Assembly: GCA_910586025.1 (NCBI GenBank)
Contig: CAJUIO010000005.1
Location: 1-57,957, forward strand
Direction of reading: 5' to 3'
Source: an uncultured Lachnospiraceae bacterium
GTDB lineage: Bacteria > Bacillota > Clostridia > Lachnospirales > Lachnospiraceae
DNA length: 57,957 nucleotides
The position numbers and the translations under genes are program-made. Shown here in pieces: positions 35,653-43,324 of the stretch (the first letter of the stretch is position 1; every line of letters starts with the position of its first letter). The notes below the pieces were generated by a model, which did not search any database, had not been told where the DNA came from, and saw only the letters and a program-made list of their open reading frames with translations.

Positions 35653-35699
35653 ACAGTAAAGATTATCTATTCAGAATAGAATCTTTACTGTATTTTTTT
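35653..35699 (+). terminator. rho-independent terminator of pilT
   Basis: A perfect 12-bp stem, ACAGTAAAGATT (35653-35664) with AATCTTTACTGT (35680-35691), containing an inner CTATTC/GAATAG stem, followed by ATTTTTTTC. Confidence 0.92.
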
Positions 35700-35836
35700 C
35701 TTGCAGGGCAGAAAGAAAGATACTGCTGACGCAGCCTGCCCCGTCTGCTTGCGGCAGGGGGCTGTGAGACGGTCTTGGCCGATATCCGGCGGATTTTCAG
35801 ACATTATTTTGCTTTTCGTAAAGAAGGAGGGATTGC

Positions 35837-37438
35837 TTGTACAGCACGGTTTTATCAGGAGCTATTTACGGAATCGACAGTTACCTGGTGCAGGTGGAGG
35901 TGGATATGTCATCGGGACTTCCCTGTTTCGCCATGGTGGGAAGCCTGGGCGGCGAGGTGAAGGAGTCGGGGGAGAGGGTGAGGATCGCTCTCAAGAATAT
36001 GGGAATTCACCTGCCTCCCATGCATGTGGCAGTGAATCTTTCACCGGCAGATATCAAGAAGGAGGGGACGGCCTTTGACCTCCCTATAGCGGCCGGGCTG
36101 CTTTGCTCCATGGAGAAGATCAGAAGGAGTGCGTTGCAGGGGATTCTTCTGCTCGGAGAGCTTGGGCTTGACGGGAAAGTGCGTCCTGTAAAGGGAGTCC
36201 TTCCTATTATAAAGAAGGCCCATGAGGCGGGGATTGAAAGATGTCTGATACCTGAGGGCAATGTGAGGGAGGCCGGCAGGATTCAGGGGATAAAGATCGT
36301 GGGAGTTCCCAGTCTTTCCACAGCCATTGAATACCTGAACACGCCGCCGCAGAGACAGGATATGGTGATCGCACCTTTTGTGGAAGAGGAGCCGCTCTGG
36401 ATGCGGGAGGATACAGAGGGGAAGCGCAAAAGCCTGCGTGAGGGCGGGGATGAGCCGGTTCCCGGAGAACCTGATTTTTGTGAGATTGTGGGGCAGGAGA
36501 GTGTAAAGAGGGCGGCCCTTATTGCGGCGGCCGGCTTTCATAATCTGCTGATTGTGGGACCGCCGGGCTCGGGAAAGACCATGACCGCAAGGCGGCTGCC
36601 CTCCATCCTTCCCCTTCTTACGGGGGAGGAGATTCTTGAGGTTTCTTCCATCTACAGCATTGCCGGGCTTTTGGATGAGGATACCCCATATATCAGCAGG
36701 CGGCCCTTTCTCAATCCCCATCATACCATCTCGCCCCAGGCTCTGACCGGGGGCGGAAGAATTCCCAGACCCGGTGTGATCAGTCTTTCTCACAGAGGTG
36801 TTCTTTTTCTGGACGAGATGGCGGAGTTCAAAAAGCAGACCCTGGATCTTCTGCGCCAGCCCATGGAGGACAGGAGAGTTCAGATTGCCAGATCCTGCGG
36901 CAGCTTTTCCTATCCTGCGGATTTCATGCTGGTGGGGGCTTCTAATCCCTGTCCCTGCGGCTATTATCCGGATCGGAACAGATGCCGCTGCACACCCTTT
37001 GAGGTCCGGCAGTATTTTTCCAGGATTTCGGGTCCGATTCTGGACAGACTGGACATTCGGATTTTTGCACCCCAGCTTAAGATCGGCCAGCTCCAGGGTG
37101 GGGAAAAGGGAGAGACCAGCACAAGCATGAGGAAGAAGGTGACAGGAGCAAGGATCAGACAGCAAAAGCGCTTCGAGGGGACGAGACTAAGGTTTAACGT
37201 AGATCTCGGGGCGGGAGACATAGAGAAATACTGCCCTCTTGGCAGGAAGGAAAAACAGCTGATGGAGGAGCTGTTTCAGTCTCTGGGTCTCAGTGCAAGG
37301 GCATATCACCGTATGATAAAGGTGGCAAGGACGATTGCGGATGTGGAGGGGAGAGATGCCATAGGCAGAGAGCAGCTGCTGGAGGCGGCCTGCTATTACA
37401 GCGGTGAGGAGGCGGGATTCGGAAATGAACGACAGTAA
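35837..37438 (+). CDS. comM: YifB/ComM family Mg-chelatase-like AAA ATPase
   Basis: 533 residues. An N-terminal Lon-protease-like domain (about 1-170, GLPCFAMVGSLGGEVKES) is followed by a Mg-chelatase AAA+ domain with Walker A VGPPGSGKTMTARRL (about 236-250), Walker B VLFLDEMAEF, and a C-terminal helical domain. ComM is a hexameric branch-migration helicase that aids integration of taken-up DNA. The start is TTG with AAGGAGGGATTGC directly upstream. It overlaps dprA by 14 bases. Confidence 0.92.
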   Translation: MYSTVLSGAIYGIDSYLVQVEVDMSSGLPCFAMVGSLGGEVKESGERVRIALKNMGIHLPPMHVAVNLSPADIKKEGTAFDLPIAAGLLCSMEKIRRSALQGILLLGELGLDGKVRPVKGVLPIIKKAHEAGIERCLIPEGNVREAGRIQGIKIVGVPSLSTAIEYLNTPPQRQDMVIAPFVEEEPLWMREDTEGKRKSLREGGDEPVPGEPDFCEIVGQESVKRAALIAAAGFHNLLIVGPPGSGKTMTARRLPSILPLLTGEEILEVSSIYSIAGLLDEDTPYISRRPFLNPHHTISPQALTGGGRIPRPGVISLSHRGVLFLDEMAEFKKQTLDLLRQPMEDRRVQIARSCGSFSYPADFMLVGASNPCPCGYYPDRNRCRCTPFEVRQYFSRISGPILDRLDIRIFAPQLKIGQLQGGEKGETSTSMRKKVTGARIRQQKRFEGTRLRFNVDLGAGDIEKYCPLGRKEKQLMEELFQSLGLSARAYHRMIKVARTIADVEGRDAIGREQLLEAACYYSGEEAGFGNERQ

Positions 37439-38615
37439 GGAACAGGCTTATCTGTACTGGCTGCACTGCGTGCCCGGAATCGGGGATGCGGCCCTGCGCC
37501 TCCTTGTAAAAGAATTCGGCAGCGCCGGCGCGGTATACCGGGCACCGGTTCGGGAGCTTGAGACAGCATTGGGGAGAGGCGCTTTGGGGGAAACGGGGAG
37601 AAAAAGGGCGGAAAAAATAGAGGAATCACGCAGGGACGGATCGGTTTTGGAGAACTACAGACAGCTGGAGGCAAAGGGAATACGCATGGTCAGTCTGTGG
37701 GATCGTGAATATCCGGGGAGACTTAAGAAAATCACCAATCCTCCGGCAGTCCTCTATTATCTGGGCGCTCTGCCGGCTGAGGAGAGGCTGGCTCTTGCCA
37801 TCATAGGAGCCAGAGAGTGCTCGGATTACGGGAGCTATATTGCCGGTGTTTTCGGGGAGAGGATCGCATCCTGCGGAGTCAATATCATAAGCGGCATGGC
37901 AAGGGGAATCGACGGAATCAGCCAGATGGAGGCTCTCAGGGCAGGGGGAAGCACGTATGCGGTATTGGGATGCGGCGTGGATATCTGTTATCCGGCTGAC
38001 AACCGAAGGCTCTATGAGAGGATACAGGAAAGAGGGGGAATTCTCTCCCCGTTTCCTCCCGGCACGCCTCCGGCTAAAAATCTCTTTCCCCTCAGGAACA
38101 AGATTGTTGCCGGTCTGTCTGATGCGGTTCTCGTGGTGGAGGCAAGGCAAAAGAGCGGGACATGGATTACCGTGGATATGGCGCTGGAACAGGGGAAGGA
38201 CGTGTATGCGGTGCCGGGAAGGATCACGGACCGGCTCAGCGACGGCTGCAACCTGCTGATCCGTCAGGGGGCGGGCATTGCGCTTGCTCCCGGGGATATT
38301 CTGGCGGAGCTGTCGGTTCTCGGAAACAGAAAAGGGGAGCGTAAGGAAAGGTGCGTCCGGCACGGACGCAGCCGGGCGGACAGTAAAAAAACGGACGAAA
38401 ATATGCCATCGGAAGAGCTTTCCGGTCAGGAGAGGGACAGAAGCGGCCTTCTTGCCTTCCTTGACGTGAATCCCTCCTCCTGTGACGAAATTCTGGAGAG
38501 GGCCGGCAGAGCGGGCGTGAAGCTGGAGCTTTCAAAGCTTATGGCCGGGCTGGTGGAGCTGTGCCTTGCGGGCAAAGCCAGGCAGACAGGGGGAAATTAT
38601 TTTGCCCTAAAATAA
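37425..38615 (+). CDS. dprA: DNA processing protein DprA
   Basis: 396 residues. A helical N-terminal domain (LHCVPGIGDAALRLLV) precedes the Rossmann-like DNA-binding core with AIIGARECSDYGS, SGMARGIDGISQ, LGCGVDICYPADN and NLFPLRNKIVAGLSDAVLVV. A short C-terminal winged helix (about 340-396) follows. DprA loads RecA on incoming single-stranded DNA. The ATG at 37425 lies 12 bases after GGAGG and overlaps comM; a GTG at 37404 in frame is a less likely start. Confidence 0.92.
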   Translation: MNDSKEQAYLYWLHCVPGIGDAALRLLVKEFGSAGAVYRAPVRELETALGRGALGETGRKRAEKIEESRRDGSVLENYRQLEAKGIRMVSLWDREYPGRLKKITNPPAVLYYLGALPAEERLALAIIGARECSDYGSYIAGVFGERIASCGVNIISGMARGIDGISQMEALRAGGSTYAVLGCGVDICYPADNRRLYERIQERGGILSPFPPGTPPAKNLFPLRNKIVAGLSDAVLVVEARQKSGTWITVDMALEQGKDVYAVPGRITDRLSDGCNLLIRQGAGIALAPGDILAELSVLGNRKGERKERCVRHGRSRADSKKTDENMPSEELSGQERDRSGLLAFLDVNPSSCDEILERAGRAGVKLELSKLMAGLVELCLAGKARQTGGNYFALK

Positions 38616-38625
38616 GACAGCGGCC

Positions 38626-38654
38626 TTGCATATGGACAGGAAGAGTATTACAAT
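38626..38654 (+). promoter_or_regulatory. SigA promoter before the small gene
   Basis: TTGCAT (38626-38631), 17 bases, TACAAT (38649-38654), 45 bases before the next start codon. Confidence 0.55.
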
Positions 38655-38698
38655 TACGTGTAGACGACAGGATAACGAGAAAGGGGTATGTGGAAGCG

Positions 38699-38890
38699 AT
38701 GAATGCATTTTTATATGAAGTGGTGGGGATTGACGGGGATTACGCCCACCTGAGAAGGATCGGAGAGGAGAGCGAAAACACCGGGGAGACGAAGCTGGTG
38801 GCGAGAGCTCTGCTTCCTCCTGAAATCACGGAGGGGACGCATCTTAAGTATGAATGGATGCAGTATGAAATAGCGGAAAATCAGAGTTAA
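38699..38890 (+). CDS. small uncharacterised protein between dprA and topA
   Basis: 63 residues, starting MNAFLYEVVGIDGDYAHLRR and ending MQYEIAENQS. It looks like a compact beta-rich domain with a LVARALLPPEIT segment; I recall similar small proteins at this place in Lachnospiraceae, but no function or family name. The ATG at 38699 is my choice; an in-frame GTG at 38690 is nearer the AAAGGGG site. It has its own promoter and precedes topA by 82 bases. Confidence 0.65.
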   Translation: MNAFLYEVVGIDGDYAHLRRIGEESENTGETKLVARALLPPEITEGTHLKYEWMQYEIAENQS

Positions 38891-38902
38891 GAAAAATTTA
38901 AC

Positions 38903-38931
38903 TTGCGCCCGGAGAGGAATTGGTGTATAGT
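38903..38931 (+). promoter_or_regulatory. SigA promoter of topA
   Basis: TTGCGC (38903-38908), 17 bases, TATAGT (38926-38931). Transcription would start near 38938, 35 bases before the topA ATG. Confidence 0.65.
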
Positions 38932-38972
38932 GTAGCCGGAATTAAGTATGAAAACAAGGGGATAAGCAGACA

Positions 38973-41057
38973 ATGGCAAAATATCTGGTAATTGTGGAAT
39001 CACCAGCTAAAGTTAAGACGATCAAAAAGTTTCTGGGCGCCAGTTATGAAGTGATGGCAAGCAACGGCCATGTCCGTGATCTTCCCAAGAGTCAGCTGGG
39101 AATTGACACGGAACATGATTTTGAACCAAAATATATTACAATTCGCGGCAAGGGTGATATTCTCGCCGCTCTCAGGAAGGAAGTAAAAAAGGCGGAAAAG
39201 ATCTATCTGGCAACGGACCCTGACCGGGAGGGGGAGGCAATCTCCTGGCATCTTTTGAAGGCTCTGAAGCTGGAGGATAAGAAGGTTTACCGGATTACCT
39301 TCAACGAGATCACGAAGAATGCGGTAAAGGACTCTCTGAAAAACGCAAGAGAGATCAATATGGACCTGGTGGATTCTCAGCAGGCGAGGCGCGTACTGGA
39401 CCGTATGGTGGGCTACCGCATCTCGCCTCTTTTGTGGGCCAAGGTAAAGAGAGGCTTGAGCGCCGGAAGAGTGCAGTCTGTGGCCCTGCGCATAATCTGT
39501 GACAGGGAGGAGGAGATCAACAACTTTATTCCGGAGGAGTATTGGACGCTGGACGGTATTTTTTCCGTTGCGGGAGAAAAAAAGCCTCTGACTGCAAAAT
39601 ATTACGGCACCAGGGAGAAAAAGGCATCCATTTCCTCAAAGGAGGAGCTGGATGAGATTATAAGACAGCTCGAAGGAGCGGAATTTTCGGTCAGCGAGGT
39701 AAAAAAAGGTGAGAGAACCAAAAAGTCCCCCCTTCCCTTTACCACCTCCACCATGCAGCAGGAGGCCAGCAAGGTTCTCAATTTTTCCACCCAGAAGACC
39801 ATGCGTCTGGCCCAGCAGCTCTATGAAGGAATTGATATCAAGGGGAACGGAACCGTTGGTGTCATCACCTATCTGCGTACGGACTCCACCAGGGTATCGG
39901 CGGAGGCGGAGGCCATGGCGGAGGATTTCATAACAAGAACCTATGGAAAGGAGTATGCGGCGGGAGCATCCCAGGTGCCAAAGAGCGGGCAGAAGATTCA
40001 GGATGCGCATGAGGCGATCCGCCCTACCAGCCTTGACGCAACACCGGCTCAGCTCAAGGATTCTCTTTCCAGAGACCAGTTCCGGCTGTACCAGCTGATC
40101 TGGAAGAGGTTTGCGGCAAGCCGTATGGCTCCGGCGAGATATGAGACAACGTCTGTCAGGATTGACGGAGGAGGCCACAGGTTTACCGTGTCGGCTTCCA
40201 GGGTCGTCTTCGACGGTTTTATGAGCGTATATACTCAGGAGGAGGATAAAGAAGAGGAAAATACCCTGGTAAAGGGAATCGATACCTCCTCCAGGCTTAA
40301 GACGGAGGGCTTTGAGGGAAAGCAGCACTTCACACAGCCCCAGCCCCACTATACCGAGGCATCTCTTGTGCATGCTCTCGAGGAGCTTGGAATCGGGCGT
40401 CCCAGTACCTATGCTCCCACGATCACTACAATTCTTGCGAGAAGATATATCGTGAAGGAGAACCGCAATCTGTATGTGACAGAGCTGGGGGAAGTGGTCA
40501 ATACCATGATGAAGGACGCATTCCCGAGTATTGTAGATGTAAATTTTACGGCCAATATGGAAGCTCTGCTTGACGGCATCGAGGAGGGAGGCGTCAACTG
40601 GAAAACCGTGGTCTCCAATTTCTATCCCGATCTGGACGAGGCGGTGAAGGTCGCGGAAAAGGAGCTTGCGGAGGTTGAGATTGCAGATGAGGTTTCAGAT
40701 GAGACCTGCGATCTGTGCGGGAGACAGATGGTTATTAAATACGGCCCTCACGGAAGGTTTCTCGCCTGTCCCGGATTTCCGGAGTGCCGCAATACCAAGC
40801 CGTATTTTGAAAAGATCGGCATTAGCTGTCCGAAATGCGGCAAGGATATTGTGCTCAAGAAGACAAAAAAAGGAAGAAAGTACTATGGCTGTATTGGTAA
40901 TCCGGACTGTGATTTCATGGTATGGCAGAGACCTTCGGAGGTGAAATGCAGCCGCTGCGGTTCCCTGATGCTCTACAAAGGGAGCAAGCTGGTGTGTTCG
41001 GATGAGAACTGCGGTTTTGTCGCCAGCGTTCCAAAGCAGGAGGAGCAGAAGCAGTAA
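38973..41057 (+). CDS. topA: DNA topoisomerase I
   Basis: A 694-residue type IA topoisomerase that relaxes negative supercoils. The TOPRIM domain is N-terminal (YLVIVESPAKVKTIKKFLG, LATDPDREGEAISWHL), the active-site Tyr lies in GVITYLRTDSTRVS (about 305), and three C-terminal zinc ribbons are visible at about 565-690 (CDLCGRQM..., CPKCGKDI..., CSRCGSLM...). AAGGGGATAAGCAGACA lies upstream of the ATG. It is directly followed by codY, with a CodY-like box across its stop codon. Confidence 0.97.
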   Translation: MAKYLVIVESPAKVKTIKKFLGASYEVMASNGHVRDLPKSQLGIDTEHDFEPKYITIRGKGDILAALRKEVKKAEKIYLATDPDREGEAISWHLLKALKLEDKKVYRITFNEITKNAVKDSLKNAREINMDLVDSQQARRVLDRMVGYRISPLLWAKVKRGLSAGRVQSVALRIICDREEEINNFIPEEYWTLDGIFSVAGEKKPLTAKYYGTREKKASISSKEELDEIIRQLEGAEFSVSEVKKGERTKKSPLPFTTSTMQQEASKVLNFSTQKTMRLAQQLYEGIDIKGNGTVGVITYLRTDSTRVSAEAEAMAEDFITRTYGKEYAAGASQVPKSGQKIQDAHEAIRPTSLDATPAQLKDSLSRDQFRLYQLIWKRFAASRMAPARYETTSVRIDGGGHRFTVSASRVVFDGFMSVYTQEEDKEEENTLVKGIDTSSRLKTEGFEGKQHFTQPQPHYTEASLVHALEELGIGRPSTYAPTITTILARRYIVKENRNLYVTELGEVVNTMMKDAFPSIVDVNFTANMEALLDGIEEGGVNWKTVVSNFYPDLDEAVKVAEKELAEVEIADEVSDETCDLCGRQMVIKYGPHGRFLACPGFPECRNTKPYFEKIGISCPKCGKDIVLKKTKKGRKYYGCIGNPDCDFMVWQRPSEVKCSRCGSLMLYKGSKLVCSDENCGFVASVPKQEEQKQ

Positions 41058-41070
41058 TAGTCAGAAAATA
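41056..41070. promoter_or_regulatory. candidate CodY box
   Basis: AATAGTCAGAAAATA matches the CodY consensus AATTTTCWGAAAATT at 12 of 15 positions. It overlaps the topA stop codon and lies 75 bases before the codY -35. It could let CodY control its own gene. A second near-palindrome, TTGCAGTAATTATTGCAA (41080-41097), follows. Confidence 0.4.
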
Positions 41071-41144
41071 CAATTTTATTTGCAGTAATTATTGCAATAA
41101 ATCAAAAAATACATGAATTGGAACTATGTTTCCGTGTTGAATCA

Positions 41145-41173
41145 TTGAAAAATTGAAAAAGATATGCTAGAAT
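41145..41173 (+). promoter_or_regulatory. SigA promoter of codY
   Basis: TTGAAA (41145-41150), 17 bases, TAGAAT (41168-41173), about 38 bases before the ATG. Confidence 0.65.
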
Positions 41174-41210
41174 AAAATTTGTAGTGTTTTAGAAAAGCAG
41201 GAGGCATGGA

Positions 41211-41996
41211 ATGAGCAGCGTACAATTACTGGATAAGACCAGAAAAATTGGTAAACTTCTTCACAATAATAATTCCAGCAAAGTCGTTTTTAACGATATC
41301 TGTCTGGTTTTGTGTGAGATACTGAATTCCAACGTGCTTGTCATCAGCAGGAAGGGGAAGGTTCTGGGGATCGGAGATGCTCAGGGCGTTGAGTCCATCA
41401 CGGAGCTGATTGTTGACCATGTGGGCGGCTTTATTGACTCTATGCTGAATGAACGTCTTCTGGCGGTGCTCTCCACGAAAGAGAATGTGAATCTGGAGAC
41501 GCTGGGATTTGAGGCGGGAGATGTCAGGAAGTTTCAGGCAATTATCACGCCTATCGAGATTGCCGGTGAACGTCTGGGAACCCTGTTTATCTATAAATGC
41601 GACAGGCAGTATGACATTGACGACATTATTCTGTGCGAGTATGGGACCACGGTTGTGGGACTTGAGATGCTCCGGGCGGTGAACGAGGAGAATGCCGAGG
41701 AAAACCGGAAGCTGGCGGTGATCAAATCAGCCATCGGGACTCTTTCCTATTCGGAGATGGAGGCCGTGGTACATATATTTGAGGAGCTCAACGGCATGGA
41801 AGGAATTCTCGTTGCGAGTAAGATTGCAGACAAGGTGGGGATCACCCGGTCTGTGATTGTGAATGCGTTGCGCAAATTTGAGAGCGCCGGGGTGATTGAA
41901 TCCCGGTCGTCCGGCATGAAGGGGACTTATATCAAGGTACTTAATGATATGGTGTTTGACGAGGTGGATAAGCTGAAAAAGGAAAATATTCACTAA
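41211..41996 (+). CDS. codY: GTP-sensing transcriptional pleiotropic repressor CodY
   Basis: 261 residues, the standard length. The N-terminal GAF domain (LLDKTRKIGKLLHNNN, LNSNVLVISRKGKVLGIG) binds branched-chain amino acids; the C-terminal winged helix includes SKIADKVGITRSVIVNALRK and SRSSGMKGTYIKVLND. CodY represses nutrient-scavenging, sporulation and often motility genes when GTP and amino acids are plentiful. GCAGGAGGC precedes the ATG. It lies immediately upstream of the fla operon. Confidence 0.97.
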   Translation: MSSVQLLDKTRKIGKLLHNNNSSKVVFNDICLVLCEILNSNVLVISRKGKVLGIGDAQGVESITELIVDHVGGFIDSMLNERLLAVLSTKENVNLETLGFEAGDVRKFQAIITPIEIAGERLGTLFIYKCDRQYDIDDIILCEYGTTVVGLEMLRAVNEENAEENRKLAVIKSAIGTLSYSEMEAVVHIFEELNGMEGILVASKIADKVGITRSVIVNALRKFESAGVIESRSSGMKGTYIKVLNDMVFDEVDKLKKENIH

Positions 41997-42015
41997 AAAG
42001 TTTTATAAATTTTTC

Positions 42016-42043
42016 TTGTGCTTTTTTTCAAAAATACTATAAT
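42016..42043 (+). promoter_or_regulatory. promoter of the fla operon
   Basis: TTGTGC (42016-42021), a 16-base T-rich spacer, TATAAT (42038-42043). It lies 44 bases before the flgB start and is followed by the inverted repeat at 42048-42073. Confidence 0.65.
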
Positions 42044-42047
42044 ATAA

Positions 42048-42073
42048 TAGGTACATATATTTTAAGGTACCTA
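42048..42073. repeat. inverted repeat in the fla operon leader
   Basis: TAGGTAC (42048-42054) and GTACCTA (42067-42073) form a perfect 7-bp inverted repeat with a 12-base centre, ending just before the flgB ribosome binding site CAGGAGG. It could be an operator near the transcription start or a hairpin in the leader RNA that affects translation. Confidence 0.5.
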
Positions 42074-42087
42074 CAGGAGGGATTCAA

Positions 42088-42477
42088 ATGTTTAACACGA
42101 ACGTATTCGATTACGTGAATGTGCTCCAGAAGGCGGCGGATGCGGCATGGCTCCGCAATGATGTTTTATCCAATAATATTTCCAATGTAAGCACACCCGG
42201 CTATAAGAGACAGGATGTTGATTTTGAGTCTCAGCTGAAGAGGGCGCTTGGAAATACCAGATACAAGACTGTGGACGAAAGGGTTTCCAATATCCGCACC
42301 TCGCAGCTGTCACCCACTGTCTATACGGATTCCGTGGGTTTTTCCTACAGGCTCGATAAGAATAATGTGGATATGGATACGGAAGGCGCTTATCTTGCGG
42401 CCAATCAGATCAAATATAACGGCCTGATTGACTGCGTGAATCAGGAATTCAGCAATTTAAGCATGGTAATGAAGTAG
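42088..42477 (+). CDS. flgB: flagellar basal-body rod protein FlgB
   Basis: 129 residues, a proximal rod subunit. The conserved N-terminal rod motif is LRNDVLSNNISNVSTPGYKR (about 22-41), and the C-terminal helix is near YLAANQIKYNGLIDCVNQEF. AGGAGGGATTCAA precedes the ATG. It is the first gene of an uninterrupted operon of at least 19 genes that builds the basal body, export gate ATPase, hook and motor. Confidence 0.95.
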   Translation: MFNTNVFDYVNVLQKAADAAWLRNDVLSNNISNVSTPGYKRQDVDFESQLKRALGNTRYKTVDERVSNIRTSQLSPTVYTDSVGFSYRLDKNNVDMDTEGAYLAANQIKYNGLIDCVNQEFSNLSMVMK

Positions 42478-42490
42478 GAGGCAGAGGAAC

Positions 42491-42940
42491 ATGGGATTAT
42501 TTTCGTCGTTTGACATTAACGCATCCGGCATGACGGCACAGCGCTACCGGATGGATGTGATTTCCGAGAATATAGCAAACGCTTACACCACGAGAACTCA
42601 GGATGGAACGCCTTACAGGCGGAAGGTTGTTACCTTTGAACAGAGAGGAGCGGGAATTTCGGAATTTGGCAGGGTATTTAACCGTGTCAATGATACCTAT
42701 AACGGCCAGGGAGTTAAAGTGGGAAGGGTTTCGGAGGATACCTGGACGGAAATGACCATGGCTTATGATCCTGCACATCCGGATGCGGATGAGAACGGAT
42801 ATGTAACCTATCCTAATGTGAGCATTGTCACTGAGATGACGAACCTGATTGATGCCAGCCGTTCCTTTGAGGCAAATGCCACTGCGTTCAGTGCAAGCAA
42901 GGCGATAGCTGTCAAAGGGCTGGAAATGGGACAGAAATAA
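42491..42940 (+). CDS. flgC: flagellar basal-body rod protein FlgC
   Basis: 149 residues. The N-terminal rod motif is FDINASGMTAQRYRMDVISE with NIANAYTTRT, and the C-terminus has VSIVTEMTNLIDASRSFEAN, the usual FlgC ending. It assembles on FlgB in the rod. GGAGGCAGAGGAAC precedes the ATG, 13 bases after flgB. Confidence 0.96.
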   Translation: MGLFSSFDINASGMTAQRYRMDVISENIANAYTTRTQDGTPYRRKVVTFEQRGAGISEFGRVFNRVNDTYNGQGVKVGRVSEDTWTEMTMAYDPAHPDADENGYVTYPNVSIVTEMTNLIDASRSFEANATAFSASKAIAVKGLEMGQK

Positions 42941-42980
42941 AATTTGCAGGATAATCTAATAGAATCCGGGAGGGAGAAAA

Positions 42981-43289
42981 GTGGATATCTCATCTTTATA
43001 TAATATATCATCAGACGTGATCAGAAAGGCGGCTGAGAGTTCGGGTACGGTTCAGGCAGAGGGGTATTTTGGGAGTGTTTTTGATAAGGCTGTCAATAGC
43101 CTGAATACAACGAACGCTTATTTGTCAGATGCGGAAAATGAAAAGATCAAATGGGCTTTGGGCGAAACGGAAAACACTCATGATCTGACGATTGCCCTGC
43201 AGAAGGCTTCCAGCGCACTGCAGTATACAGTGGCTGTCCGTGATAAATTCCTGGAGGCATACAAAGAACTTATGCAGATCCAAATTTAA
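42981..43289 (+). CDS. fliE: flagellar hook-basal body complex protein FliE
   Basis: 102 residues, linking the MS ring to the rod. The C-terminal signature THDLTIALQKASSALQYTVA and VRDKFLEAYKELMQIQI is typical. The start is GTG with GGGAGGGAGAAAA directly upstream. It lies 40 bases after flgC and 35 before fliF. Confidence 0.93.
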   Translation: MDISSLYNISSDVIRKAAESSGTVQAEGYFGSVFDKAVNSLNTTNAYLSDAENEKIKWALGETENTHDLTIALQKASSALQYTVAVRDKFLEAYKELMQIQI

Positions 43290-43324
43290 AAGCTCTTAAA
43301 ATGCGAAAGAAACAGGAGTAGATC

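Noticed and set aside
36041..37165. 374-codon reverse open frame opposite comM
   Set aside because: Shadow of a conserved AAA+ protein; composition follows the complementary codons.
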